In this document: positions 21,904-30,667 of the stretch, one piece after another
How positions within the stretch are numbered: the first letter of the stretch is position 1
Layout: each line of letters begins with the position of its first letter
Assembly: GCF_007431345.1 (NCBI RefSeq)
Contig: NZ_CP041730.1
Location: forward strand, 3,410,001-3,474,000
Direction: 5' to 3'
DNA length: 64,000 nucleotides
Source: Chitinimonas arctica
GTDB taxonomy: Bacteria > Pseudomonadota > Gammaproteobacteria > Burkholderiales > Chitinimonadaceae
Made by a program: the position numbers and the translations under genes
Notes under the pieces: generated by a model
The model's database searches: none
What the model was told of the DNA's origin: nothing
What the model saw: only the letters and a program-made list of their open reading frames with translations

Positions 21904-22020
21904 CTAACGAGCGTAAGCGAGGCTCCCTCGCGGCGGCGAGGGCGGGGGGAGTGGGATAAAACAGCGAGGGAATCGTTGATATCTCACGGCCCGTAAACAC
22001 CCGGGTTTCCCGGGTGCTGA
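21904..22020 (-). repeat. dispersed intergenic repeat, copy 2, between pstA and pstB
   Basis: Reverse complement of the element at 17046-17216 without its central hairpin insertion. The CTAACGAGCGTAAGCGAGGC block (from 21904), the GCGAGGGCGGGGGGAGT block (21936-21952) and an outer CCCGGG hairpin (about 22001-22014) match copy 1. It separates pstA from pstB by about 220 bases. Confidence 0.7.
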
Positions 22021-22058
22021 TCCAAGCACTCAGTTTTCACACATTTTCAGAGCCTCCC

Positions 22059-22904
22059 CTACGAGAGTTCTTTTTTGATCAGGCTGCGGGCGATGATATT
22101 CAAGGTCAGCACGGCCAGGGTCACGATCAGGGCGCCGGCCCAGGCCAGCGAAATCCAGTTTTCGTAGGGGCTCATGGCGAACTTGAAGATCGTCACCGGC
22201 AGATTGGCCATGGGTTGGTTCATATTGGCGCTGAAGAATTGATTATTGAGCGCGGTGAACAGCAAGGGCGCCGTCTCGCCGGAGATGCGCGAAATCGCCA
22301 GCAGGATGCCGGTCATCACGCCCGCCTTGGAGGCGCGCAGGGTGACCGAGGTGATCACCTTCCATTGCGGTGCGCCCAAGGCGTAGGCAGCCTCGCGCAT
22401 GGCGTGCGGAACCAGCCGCAGCATGTTTTCGGTGGTGCGCAGGACCACCGGTATCACGATCAGTGCCAGGGTGAAGCTGCCGGCCCAGCCGGAGAAATGC
22501 CCCACGTGCTGCACATACAGGATCCAGACGAACAGGCCGATCACGATGGACGGTGCCGACAGCAGGATGTCGTTAACGAAGCGCACGGTGGGCGCCAGCC
22601 AGCCGCGATGGCCGTACTCGGCCAGGTAGATGCCGGCCAGGATGCCGATGGGGGTGCCGATCAGGGTGCCGACCAGTCCCATCAGCAGGCTGCCGAAAAT
22701 TGCATTGCTCAGGCCGCCGCCCACGCTGTCCGGGCCCGGTGTCGGCGTGGTGAATACCTGCAGGCTCAGGGCATGCAGGCCATTGCTGAACAGGGTGTAG
22801 AAGATCCAGCCCAGCCAGAACAAGCCGAATGCCATGGCCAGGGTGGACATGGTCAGGTTGAAGCCGTTGATCAGGCGCCGGCGCAGATAGAGAGAGTTAT
22901 TCAC
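22059..22904 (-). CDS. pstA: phosphate ABC transporter permease PstA
   Basis: The 281-residue integral membrane protein has about six hydrophobic helices and the inner-membrane permease signature (EAAYALGAPQWKVITSVTLRASKAGVMTGILLAISRISGETAPLLFTA). GETAPLLF is typical of PstA. It starts 14 bases after pstC, so the two are coupled. With PstC it forms the channel for phosphate. Confidence 0.96.
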   Translation of the reverse strand: MNNSLYLRRRLINGFNLTMSTLAMAFGLFWLGWIFYTLFSNGLHALSLQVFTTPTPGPDSVGGGLSNAIFGSLLMGLVGTLIGTPIGILAGIYLAEYGHRGWLAPTVRFVNDILLSAPSIVIGLFVWILYVQHVGHFSGWAGSFTLALIVIPVVLRTTENMLRLVPHAMREAAYALGAPQWKVITSVTLRASKAGVMTGILLAISRISGETAPLLFTALNNQFFSANMNQPMANLPVTIFKFAMSPYENWISLAWAGALIVTLAVLTLNIIARSLIKKELS

Positions 22905-22918
22905 TTGGCGATTCCGTA

Positions 22919-23911
22919 TCAGGACTGGCTGCCCTCGCCCTTTTGCAGGCGAAGCAGCATAAGCTTGGACAGGGCCAGCACGACAAAGGTGATCAGGAAC
23001 AGGATCAGGCCCAGTTCGATCAACGTGCTGTAGTGCAGGACTTCGCTGGCTTCGGCGAATTCATTGGCCAGGATGGAGGCGATGGAGTTGCCGGCGTGGA
23101 ACAGCGATTGGATGCTGTCGTAGGAGTTGCCGATCACGAAGGTCACCGCCATCGTTTCGCCCAGCGCCCGTCCCAGCCCCAGCATGATGCCGCCCACCAC
23201 GCCGGTACGGGTGTAAGGCAGTACCACGTTCCAGATCACTTCCCAGGTGGTCGCGCCCAGGCCGTAGGCCGACTCCTTCAGCATGGTCGGCACGACTTCG
23301 AAGACGTCCCGCATTACCGAGGCGATATAGGGAATGATCATGATGGCCAGGATCAGGCCGGCGGTGAACATACCGATGCCGAAGGCGGGACCGTCGAACA
23401 GGCTGCCAAGCAAAGGGATATTGGCGGTTGTTTCGGTCAGCCAGGGCTGGATGGGCGGAATGGTGATGCCCAGTAGCGGCAAGGTGGTGCCTTCCATCAG
23501 GATGGGCGCCACCACGAACAGGCCCCAGATGCCATAGATAATGGAAGGGATGCCGGCCAGCAGCTCGATCGCCACGCCCAGGGGTCGGCGCAGCACGATG
23601 GGCGAAAGCTCGGTCAGGAACAGGGCGATACCGAAGCTGACCGGCACGGCGATCAGCAAGGCGATGGCGGAGGTGATCAAGGTACCCTGGATAGGACGCC
23701 AGGCGCCGAATTGCTGCCTGACAGGGTCCCAGTCGGAGGAGACGACGAAGCCGGCGCCAAATGCGCGAATCGAGTCCCAGCTACCGTGGACCAGGGATAC
23801 GGCGATGGCTGCCAATATCAGCAGCACCAATACTGCCGCTGCGCGCGTCAGATTGAAGAACAGGATGTCGCGCGACATGGGGAAATGCGGTTGGCTTGGC
23901 TGGTCAGACAT
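22919..23911 (-). CDS. pstC: phosphate ABC transporter permease PstC
   Basis: The 330-residue permease has about six helices and the EAA-type loop ESAYGLGATTWEVIWNVVLPYTRTGVVGGIMLGLGRALGETMAVTFVIG. Starts at 23911 (MSDQPSQ) and 23923 (MRQLMSD) are possible; the family N-terminus fits 23911. It lies 94 bases after pstS, in the order S-C-A-B as in E. coli. Confidence 0.95.
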   Translation of the reverse strand: MSDQPSQPHFPMSRDILFFNLTRAAAVLVLLILAAIAVSLVHGSWDSIRAFGAGFVVSSDWDPVRQQFGAWRPIQGTLITSAIALLIAVPVSFGIALFLTELSPIVLRRPLGVAIELLAGIPSIIYGIWGLFVVAPILMEGTTLPLLGITIPPIQPWLTETTANIPLLGSLFDGPAFGIGMFTAGLILAIMIIPYIASVMRDVFEVVPTMLKESAYGLGATTWEVIWNVVLPYTRTGVVGGIMLGLGRALGETMAVTFVIGNSYDSIQSLFHAGNSIASILANEFAEASEVLHYSTLIELGLILFLITFVVLALSKLMLLRLQKGEGSQS

Positions 23912-24005
23912 AAGCTGTCTCATTGCAGGTAAAAAAACAAAGCAGCAGGAACCGATATCTATCAATTCCTGCCGCTGATGGCCTCGCGCCGTGGCGCAGG
24001 CTCGC

Positions 24006-25049
24006 TTACTTCATAACGATGGTGCCGGCACTATCGGTCATTTGTTTCCACGAGGCCTTGATCTGGGCCACGACTTCATCCGGCATCGGGATGTAGTCCA
24101 GCTCCAGCGCCATCTTGTCACCCTCGGCGCCATAAGCCCAGTCGAAGAACTTCAGCACTTCCTGCGCGCTGCCGGGCTTGTCCTGCTTCTTGTGCATCAG
24201 GATAAAGGTCGCGCCGGCGATAGGCCAGGATGCCTTGCCTGGCTCATTGGTCAGGATCTCATAGAAACCCGGGGCACTCTTCCAGTCGGCGTAGGCGGCA
24301 GCGGCCTTGAACGATTCTTCGCTCGGCACCACGAAAACGCCTTCCTTGTTCTGCAGGGCGACATAGGACAGCTTGTTCTTCTTGGCGTAGGCATATTCGA
24401 CGTAGCCGATTGCGCCCTTCAAACGTTGCACATAAGCGGCGACGCCTTCATTGCCCTTGCCGCCCATACCGGCCGGCCATGCCACGGCCGTGCCTTCGCC
24501 TACCTTGCTCTTCCATTCCGGGCTGACCTTGGAGAGATAATTGGTGAAGATGAACGACGTGCCGGAACCGTCCGCACGGCGGACGATATTGATGCCGGAG
24601 GCCGGCAGGTTCAAGTCCTTGTTCAGGGCTTTGATGGCGGGGTCGTTCCAGAACTTGATCTTGCCCAGATAGACATCGGCCAGCAATTGCGGGGTCATCT
24701 TCAGTTGACCGGCTGCGATGCCGGGCAGGTTGTAGACCGGGACCACGCCACCGATCACGGTGGGGAATTGCTGTAGACCGCTCTTGGCCAGTTCTTCCGC
24801 CTTCATCGGCATATCCGATGCGCCGAAATCCACGGTCTTGGCCTGGATCTGCTTGATGCCGCCGCCCGACCCGATCGATTGGTAGTTGAGGCCGCTACCG
24901 GTCTTCTGCTTGTATTGCTCAGCCCACTTCGCATAAAGCGGATAAGGAAAGCTCGCGCCCGCGCCGGTGATCTCGGCTGCCTGCACGGCACCCATGCCCA
25001 TGCCCATCACGGCGATTGCGGCCAATTTGCGACCAATAGACAGCTGCAT
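24006..25049 (-). CDS. pstS: periplasmic phosphate-binding protein PstS
   Basis: The 347-residue protein has a signal peptide (MQLSIGRKLAAIAVMGMG... ending near VQAA) and the PstS fold: AEITGAGASFPYPLYAKWAEQY, the phosphate loop SIGSGGGIKQI, FGASDMPM and RRADGSGTSFIFTNYLSK. It captures phosphate and delivers it to PstCA. The ATG at 25049 is chosen; the frame upstream (to 25178) crosses the promoter region. A Pho-box-like site lies about 130 bases upstream, so PhoB control is likely. Confidence 0.97.
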   Translation of the reverse strand: MQLSIGRKLAAIAVMGMGMGAVQAAEITGAGASFPYPLYAKWAEQYKQKTGSGLNYQSIGSGGGIKQIQAKTVDFGASDMPMKAEELAKSGLQQFPTVIGGVVPVYNLPGIAAGQLKMTPQLLADVYLGKIKFWNDPAIKALNKDLNLPASGINIVRRADGSGTSFIFTNYLSKVSPEWKSKVGEGTAVAWPAGMGGKGNEGVAAYVQRLKGAIGYVEYAYAKKNKLSYVALQNKEGVFVVPSEESFKAAAAYADWKSAPGFYEILTNEPGKASWPIAGATFILMHKKQDKPGSAQEVLKFFDWAYGAEGDKMALELDYIPMPDEVVAQIKASWKQMTDSAGTIVMK

Positions 25050-25160
25050 GTTCTTTACCCCGTTTATGTATTGTTTCGAAGTCGAATGACCTGTGCGGCA
25101 CGGATCGATAGGGCGGTTCGGGCCGGTAAGGATCCTGCAAACGGAAGAGATAGTAATCAT

Positions 25161-25194
25161 CGTATATTTCGAAAACATTACAAACAGATGTCAT
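25161..25194 (-). promoter_or_regulatory. candidate Pho box and -10 element for pstSCAB
   Basis: The sequence ATTACAAACAGATGTCAT (25177-25194, written on the plus strand) matches the 7+4+7 Pho box read in reverse at about 10 of 14 repeat positions. Ten bases further along the minus strand lies TATACG (25161-25166) as a -10. That spacing is the one expected for a PhoB-activated promoter. Confidence 0.4.
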
Positions 25195-25270
25195 GTCGCT
25201 CCGGAAGGGGGGTGAGCGCGCGCAGGGCGCTACAGTAGAGGCCGCCATGCCGCTTAAACCCCTTCTCAAT

Positions 25271-25299
25271 TTGACGTACCGCCGTGCAAGCCTTAGAAT
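25271..25299 (+). promoter_or_regulatory. sigma70-type promoter for secG / tRNA-Leu / nuo
   Basis: TTGACG (25271-25276) and TAGAAT (25294-25299) are 17 bases apart. It lies about 210 bases before secG, and no closer promoter was seen before nuoA, so it may feed tRNA-Leu and the complex I operon. Confidence 0.6.
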
Positions 25300-25509
25300 G
25301 CTGGGCCTTTACTAGGAGAGCCGCTGCGGAGCCAAGGCTCGCGTGATCTTCTAGGGCAAAGTTAGATTTGCCGCCGGTTGTAAAAGCGTTGAGGTGGATG
25401 TATACGCGGATGGCGCTGCGGACGAGTCTGGTAGCTTCGCTTGCGGGGCGCCTGACATCCTATTGATGTGAAATTCGGTGCAACTTTCCGAGCTGCTGGT
25501 TGAGAGAAA

Positions 25510-25863
25510 ATGGAAGCTATCAAAAGTCTGATTCAGGTCTTCAATGTGTTGTCGGCATTGGCCATTATCGTGCTGGTATTGCTGCAGCATGGTAAGGGTG
25601 CGGACATGGGCGCTGCCTTTGGTAGTGGTTCATCCGGCAGCTTGTTCGGTGCTACCGGTTCTGCAAATTTCATGAGTAGAGCCACGGCGGTTTGTGCTAT
25701 CATCTTCTTCCTCTCACTGATCTTTTTGGTGAAGTTGGGCGCAGGAAGTGCCGGAACGCAGGATGTAGGCGTGATGTCCGGCGTGGTGCAGTCCGCGCCT
25801 GCCAAGCAGGCAGCGCCGGTTAAGCCGGTGCAAGACGACAAGCAGAGCAGTATCCCTAACTGA
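25510..25863 (+). CDS. secG: preprotein translocase subunit SecG
   Basis: The 117-residue protein has two transmembrane helices (about 5-22 and 55-77) around the conserved cytoplasmic loop LLQHGKGADMGAAFGSGSSGSLFGATGSANFMSRAT, which is the SecG signature. It assists SecYE during protein export. The C-terminal Ala/Gln/Lys-rich tail is variable in the family. A GAGA ribosome site precedes the ATG. tRNA-Leu begins 27 bases after the stop. Confidence 0.96.
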   Translation: MEAIKSLIQVFNVLSALAIIVLVLLQHGKGADMGAAFGSGSSGSLFGATGSANFMSRATAVCAIIFFLSLIFLVKLGAGSAGTQDVGVMSGVVQSAPAKQAAPVKPVQDDKQSSIPN

Positions 25864-25889
25864 TTGTCGTTCAAAAAATTTGGTGCGAT

Positions 25890-25974
25890 GCCGACATGGT
25901 GAAATTGGTAGACACGCTATCTTGAGGGGGTAGTGGCGCAAGCTGTGTGAGTTCGAGTCTCACTGTCGGCACCA
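25890..25974 (+). tRNA. tRNA-Leu (GAG)
   Basis: An 85-base class II tRNA with acceptor stem GCCGACA/TGTCGGC, anticodon stem CTATC/GGTAG enclosing TTGAGGG (anticodon GAG), a variable arm, a TTCGAGT T-loop and an encoded CCA end. Placement between secG and nuoA is typical of betaproteobacteria. Confidence 0.95.
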
Positions 25975-26090
25975 AAAAAAATTCAAAAAACCACGCAAGC
26001 TTTATTTGTCGAATAAGGTTGCGATGGTGTCAATGGAAGCTAGGCTTCCATCATGATTAAAACTTTGTAATCCGTACCCGGGGAGCTTTC

Positions 26091-26459
26091 ATGCTCGAGA
26101 ACTACTTCCCAGTCCTGCTATTCATGCTGGTGGGATTGCTGGTTGGTGTCCTTCCTATGGCGCTTGGCAAGGTGGTCGGCGTCTTTATGGGGACCAATCG
26201 ACCCTATTCGGAAAAGCTCTCGCCTTACGAGTGCGGTTTCGAGGCGTTCGAGGATGCCCGCATGCAGTTCGATGTGCGGTATTACCTGGTTGCCATCCTG
26301 TTTATCCTATTCGATCTCGAAGTGGCCTTCCTGCTGCCGTGGGCGGCTGTCATCAAGGAAATCGGCTTGCCCGGCTTCTTTGCCATGATGGTGTTCCTGG
26401 CGATCCTGGTGGTTGGGTTTATCTATGAGTGGATGAAAGGGGCGTTGGAATGGGAGTAG
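26091..26459 (+). CDS. nuoA: NADH-quinone oxidoreductase subunit A
   Basis: The 122-residue membrane subunit has three transmembrane helices and the conserved cytoplasmic loop RPYSEKLSPYECGFEAFEDARMQFDVRYY, the NuoA/ND3 signature containing the loop Cys. It opens the 14-gene complex I operon (nuoA to nuoN, uninterrupted). GGGGAGC precedes the ATG. The 3' end overlaps nuoB by 10 bases. An inverted repeat (TGGAAGC..GCTTCCA, 26034-26050) lies in the leader. Confidence 0.98.
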   Translation: MLENYFPVLLFMLVGLLVGVLPMALGKVVGVFMGTNRPYSEKLSPYECGFEAFEDARMQFDVRYYLVAILFILFDLEVAFLLPWAAVIKEIGLPGFFAMMVFLAILVVGFIYEWMKGALEWE

Positions 26460-26944
26460 CAGAAAATCCGCTCGCCCAGGGTGTGATGGAGAAAGGCTTC
26501 GTCACGACAACCGTGGATACGGTCGTCAACTGGACGCGTACCGGCTCGCTGTGGCCCATGACCTTTGGTCTGGCCTGCTGTGCCGTCGAAATGATGCACG
26601 CCGGCGCCGCGCGTTACGATCTTGACCGCTTCGGTATCGTATTCCGCCCCAGCCCGCGCCAGTCCGACCTGATGATCGTTGCCGGCACCCTCTGCAACAA
26701 GATGGCGCCTGCGCTGCGCAAGGTTTACGACCAGATGCCGGAACCACGCTGGGTGCTGTCCATGGGCTCGTGCGCCAATGGCGGCGGCTATTACCATTAT
26801 TCCTATTCGGTGGTGCGCGGTTGCGATCGCATCGTGCCGGTCGACGTTTACGTCCCGGGCTGCCCGCCGACCGCCGAGGCCTTGTTGTACGGCCTGATTC
26901 AGTTGCAAAACAAGATCAAGCGCACTAATACAATCGCGCGCTAA
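26450..26944 (+). CDS. nuoB: NADH-quinone oxidoreductase subunit B
   Basis: The 164-residue subunit carries the N2 4Fe-4S cluster, the last electron donor before quinone. The tandem Cys pair in GLACCAVEMM, the Cys in GSCANGGGYYHYSY and the Cys in VPGCPPTAEALLYG are visible. The ATG at 26450 (MGVAENPLAQG) overlaps nuoA; an in-frame ATG at 26429 lies deeper in nuoA and is less likely. Confidence 0.98.
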   Translation: MGVAENPLAQGVMEKGFVTTTVDTVVNWTRTGSLWPMTFGLACCAVEMMHAGAARYDLDRFGIVFRPSPRQSDLMIVAGTLCNKMAPALRKVYDQMPEPRWVLSMGSCANGGGYYHYSYSVVRGCDRIVPVDVYVPGCPPTAEALLYGLIQLQNKIKRTNTIAR

Positions 26945-26958
26945 CCAAGATACGCATC

Positions 26959-27552
26959 ATGGCGAACAAACTCGACGCGCTGCATCAAACGCTGCAAACG
27001 GCCTTGGGTGACAAGGCCGTTTCCTTAACAGAGGCACTTGGCGAACTGACCCTGGTGGTCAAGTCCGCCGACTGGCCGGCCATCGCACGCCTGTTGTGCG
27101 ACCACGCCGCGCTGCAGTTCAAAACCTGCGTGGACCTTTGCGGCATGGACTACAGCGCCTACCGCGACGGTGGCTGGGACGGCGCTCGTTTTGCCGTCGT
27201 CTATCATTTGCTGTCGGTCGAAACCAATAGCCGCTTGCGCGTGCGGGTGTTCTGCGAAGACGACGAGCTGCCGGTGATCGAATCGATGCTGGACGTCTGG
27301 CCGGGCTTGAACTGGTTTGAACGGGAAGCCTTCGATCTATACGGCATCGTGTTCACCGGCCACCCCGACCTGCGCCGCATCCTGACCGACTACGGTTTTG
27401 TCGGCCATCCGTTCCGCAAGGATTTCCCCTTGTCCGGTCACGTCGAAATGCGTTACGACGCAGCCCAGGGGCGTGTGATCTATCAACCGGTCTCCATCGA
27501 GCCGCGCGAAATCACACCACGCATTATCCGCGAGGAGAACTACGGTGGCTGA
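26959..27552 (+). CDS. nuoC: NADH-quinone oxidoreductase subunit C
   Basis: The 197-residue peripheral-arm subunit (30 kDa family) shows the signature ERExFDLYGIxFxGHPDLRRILTDYGFxGHPFRKDFP near 117-155. It helps form the quinone-reducing module with NuoD. nuoC and nuoD are separate here, unlike the fused NuoCD of E. coli. The last eight bases overlap nuoD. Confidence 0.98.
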   Translation: MANKLDALHQTLQTALGDKAVSLTEALGELTLVVKSADWPAIARLLCDHAALQFKTCVDLCGMDYSAYRDGGWDGARFAVVYHLLSVETNSRLRVRVFCEDDELPVIESMLDVWPGLNWFEREAFDLYGIVFTGHPDLRRILTDYGFVGHPFRKDFPLSGHVEMRYDAAQGRVIYQPVSIEPREITPRIIREENYGG

Positions 27553-28798
27553 GATCAAGAATTACACGCTGAACTTCGGTCCTCAGCATCCCGCCGCGCA
27601 CGGTGTATTGCGCCTGGTGCTGGAGCTGGACGGCGAAGTCGTACAGCGCGCCGATCCGCACATCGGCCTGCTGCATCGCGCCACCGAGAAGCTGGCCGAG
27701 CACAAGACCTTTATCCAGTCGGTTCCCTATATGGACCGCCTCGATTACGTGTCGATGATGTGCAACGAACACGCCTACGTGATGGCCATCGAAAAGATGA
27801 TGGGCATCGAAGTGCCGGTGCGCGCCCAGTACATCCGGGTCATGTTCGATGAGATCACCCGCGTTCTGAATCACCTGATGTGGATCGGTGCACACGGCCT
27901 GGACTGTGGCGCGATGACCATCTTCCTGTATGCCTTCCGCGAGCGGGAAGACCTGATGGACTGCTATGAAGCGGTCTCGGGCGCCCGTATGCACGCGGCC
28001 TACTATCGGCCGGGCGGCGTGTATCGCGACCTGCCGGAGTCGATGCCGCAATACCAGGCATCCAAGGTTCGCAATGCTGCCGCCATCAAGCGGCTGAATG
28101 AAAATCGGCAGGGTTCCCTGCTCGATTTCATCGAAGATTTCACCAGGCGCTTCCCGACCTATGTCGACGAATACGAGACCCTGCTGACCGATAACCGTAT
28201 CTGGAAGCAGCGTACCGTCGGTATCGGCGTGGTTACGCCTGAACGCGCCATTGCCCTCGGTCTGACCGGCGCCATGCTGCGCGGTTCCGGCGTGGAATGG
28301 GATTTGCGCAAGAAGCAGCCGTACGAAGTGTATGCCGACCTGGATTTCGATATCCCCGTGGGTGTGAACGGCGATTGCTACGACCGCTACCTGATCCGTG
28401 TCGAGGAAATGCGCCAGTCCAACCGCATCATCAAGCAATGCGTGGATTGGCTGCGCAAGAATCCCGGCCCGGTCATCGTCGCCAACCACAAGGTGGCGCC
28501 GCCCAGCCGGCTCGAGATGAAGTCGAACATGGAAGAGCTGATCCACCACTTCAAGCTGTTCACCGAAGGCATGCACGTGCCCGAAGGCGAGGCCTATGCG
28601 GCGGTTGAGCATCCCAAGGGCGAGTTCGGTATTTACCTGGTGTCCGATGGCGCCAACAAGCCTTACCGCATGAAGATCCGCGCGCCGGGCTTCGTGCATC
28701 TGTCGGCGCTGGACGAGATGGCGCGTGGCCATATGATTTCCGACGTGGTTGCCATTATCGGCACGCAAGATATTGTGTTTGGGGAGATTGACCGCTAA
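27545..28798 (+). CDS. nuoD: NADH-quinone oxidoreductase subunit D
   Basis: The 417-residue 49 kDa subunit lines the quinone pocket next to the N2 cluster. NFGPQHPAAHGVLRL at the N-terminus contains the quinone-site His, and the C-terminus ends DIVFGEIDR as usual. The start is GTG at 27545, inside the end of nuoC. The stop shares one base with the nuoE start (TAATG). Confidence 0.98.
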   Translation: MAEIKNYTLNFGPQHPAAHGVLRLVLELDGEVVQRADPHIGLLHRATEKLAEHKTFIQSVPYMDRLDYVSMMCNEHAYVMAIEKMMGIEVPVRAQYIRVMFDEITRVLNHLMWIGAHGLDCGAMTIFLYAFREREDLMDCYEAVSGARMHAAYYRPGGVYRDLPESMPQYQASKVRNAAAIKRLNENRQGSLLDFIEDFTRRFPTYVDEYETLLTDNRIWKQRTVGIGVVTPERAIALGLTGAMLRGSGVEWDLRKKQPYEVYADLDFDIPVGVNGDCYDRYLIRVEEMRQSNRIIKQCVDWLRKNPGPVIVANHKVAPPSRLEMKSNMEELIHHFKLFTEGMHVPEGEAYAAVEHPKGEFGIYLVSDGANKPYRMKIRAPGFVHLSALDEMARGHMISDVVAIIGTQDIVFGEIDR

Positions 28799-29271
28799 TG
28801 CTGAGCCCTGAATCCCTCGCTCAAATCGACCGGGAAGTCGCTAAATACCCGGCCGATCAAAAGCGCTCCGCCGTTATGGCGGCCTTGCGCATCGCCCAGG
28901 TGGAAAAGTCCTGGCTGTCCACCGACACGATCAAATTCGTAGCCGACTACCTGGGCATCGCCCCGATGGCCGCCCACGAAGTGGCGACTTTCTACAATAT
29001 GTACGACCGCAAGCCGGTTGGCAGACACAAGCTGACCGTCTGCACCAATCTGCCTTGCGCGCTGTCCGGCGGTGCCGATGCCGGCGCCTATCTGCAAAAG
29101 AAACTGGGCATCCATTACGGTGAAACCACCGCCGATGGCAAATACACCCTGGTGGAAGGCGAATGCATGGGCGCATGTGGTTATGCGCCGGTCTTGCTCG
29201 TCAACAATCACACCATGTGCAACCACATGACGCCAGATGCGCTTGATCGCAAGCTGGCTGAACTCAACTAG
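28798..29271 (+). CDS. nuoE: NADH-quinone oxidoreductase subunit E
   Basis: The 157-residue subunit holds the N1a 2Fe-2S cluster. Ligand cysteines are seen in CTNLPCALSG (near 81-86) and ECMGACGYAP (near 122-126), in the thioredoxin-like half. It belongs to the NADH dehydrogenase module with NuoF and NuoG. The start overlaps the nuoD stop by one base. Confidence 0.98.
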   Translation: MLSPESLAQIDREVAKYPADQKRSAVMAALRIAQVEKSWLSTDTIKFVADYLGIAPMAAHEVATFYNMYDRKPVGRHKLTVCTNLPCALSGGADAGAYLQKKLGIHYGETTADGKYTLVEGECMGACGYAPVLLVNNHTMCNHMTPDALDRKLAELN

Positions 29272-29286
29272 GCCGGGACGAAACAC

Positions 29287-30576
29287 ATGACTGTTTACGT
29301 CAAGGGCGTCGTTTTTGAAGGTGTCGATTTCGATGATCCGAATTGCTGGAGCATCGACGCCTATATCCAGCGCGGCGGTTACGCGGCGCTGAAGAAGATT
29401 ATCGCGGAAGGCATCACCCAGGACGCCATCATCGCCGAGCTGAAGACTTCTTCATTGCGCGGCCGTGGCGGTGCGGGCTTCCCCACCGGCCTGAAATGGT
29501 CGTTCATGCCGCGCAGTTTTCCGGGCCAGAAGTATCTGGTCTGCAATTCGGACGAGGGCGAACCGGGCACCTTCAAGGATAAGGACATCCTGAAGCTGAA
29601 CCCGCACGCCCTGATCGAAGGCATGATCATCGGCGGTTACGCCATGGGCATCACCGTCGGCTACAACTATATCCACGGCGAGATCTTCGAGGTCTACACC
29701 CGCTTCGAAGCCGCCCTGGAAGAAGCACGCCGCGCCGGTTTCCTGGGCGACAATATCCTCGGCAGCGATTTCTGCTTCCAGTTGCATGCCCATCATGGTT
29801 ATGGCGCCTACATCTGCGGCGAAGAAACCGCGCTGCTGGAATCGCTGGAAGGCAAGAAGGGCCAGCCGCGCTTCAAGCCGCCTTTCCCCGCCAGCTTCGG
29901 CCTGTACGGCAAGCCGACCACGATCAACAATACCGAGACGTTTGCCTCGGTGCCCTACATCGTGCGCGAAGGCGGCCAGAAGTTCCTGGAGCTGGGCAAG
30001 CCCAATAATGGTGGTACCAAGCTGTTTTCGGTGTCCGGCCATGTAAACCGTCCCGGCAATTTCGAAGTGCCGATGGGCATGCCCTTCGCCGAGCTGCTTG
30101 AACTGGCCGGCGGCATGCGCGGCGGCAAGAAGCTCAAGGCCGTTATTCCAGGTGGTTCGTCGGCGCCGGTTCTGCCCGGCCATATCATGATGGAAACCAC
30201 CATGGACTACGACAGCATCGCCAAGGCCGGCTCCATGCTGGGTTCCGGCGCCGTGATCGTGATGGACGAAACCGTCTGCATGGTGAAGGCGCTGCGCCGC
30301 TTGTCCTATTTCTATTTTGAAGAATCCTGCGGTCAGTGCACGCCGTGCCGAGAAGGCACCGGCTGGCTCTACCGGGTGGTTGACCGCATCGAGAAAGGCG
30401 AGGGTCGGATGGAAGACCTCGACCTGCTCGAATCGGTGGGTAAGAACATCGCCGGCCGCACGATCTGTGCGCTGGGCGACGCCGCCGTGATGCCGGTGCA
30501 GGGCATGCTCAAGCACTTCCGCGATGAGTTCCAGCACCATATCGACCACAAGAAATGCCTCGTGCCGGGTTTTTGA
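29287..30576 (+). CDS. nuoF: NADH-quinone oxidoreductase subunit F
   Basis: The 429-residue subunit binds NADH, FMN and the N3 4Fe-4S cluster. GRGGAGFPTGLKW (about 58-70) is the FMN- and NADH-binding loop, GAYICGEETALLESLEG (about 174-190) belongs to the same site, and SCGQCTPCREG plus a later Cys near 397 hold the cluster. It is 15 bases after nuoE. The 91-base gap to nuoG holds no visible signal. Confidence 0.98.
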   Translation: MTVYVKGVVFEGVDFDDPNCWSIDAYIQRGGYAALKKIIAEGITQDAIIAELKTSSLRGRGGAGFPTGLKWSFMPRSFPGQKYLVCNSDEGEPGTFKDKDILKLNPHALIEGMIIGGYAMGITVGYNYIHGEIFEVYTRFEAALEEARRAGFLGDNILGSDFCFQLHAHHGYGAYICGEETALLESLEGKKGQPRFKPPFPASFGLYGKPTTINNTETFASVPYIVREGGQKFLELGKPNNGGTKLFSVSGHVNRPGNFEVPMGMPFAELLELAGGMRGGKKLKAVIPGGSSAPVLPGHIMMETTMDYDSIAKAGSMLGSGAVIVMDETVCMVKALRRLSYFYFEESCGQCTPCREGTGWLYRVVDRIEKGEGRMEDLDLLESVGKNIAGRTICALGDAAVMPVQGMLKHFRDEFQHHIDHKKCLVPGF

Positions 30577-30667
30577 CGGAATGACCGACCCGGCTCGCCG
30601 CCAGGTTGGACAGACCCTCTTTACCCGCCACCCGTAACGCACAGACGAAAGCTCGGGCAGCCCGATC

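Larger units (their letters stand above)
25050..25509. other. 460-base divergent regulatory region between pstS and secG
   Basis: No coding frame is supported here. It holds the Pho-box candidate for pstS and a consensus-like promoter for secG. In many betaproteobacteria tpiA precedes secG; I see no tpiA or remnant of it. Confidence 0.5.

Noticed and set aside
21836..22000. N-terminal extension of PstB
   Set aside because: The in-frame sequence runs through the dispersed intergenic repeat and does not resemble PstB; the family N-terminus starts at 21835.
23991..24776. Plus-strand frame opposite pstS
   Set aside because: It is an antisense shadow of pstS, which has clear PstS motifs and a signal peptide.
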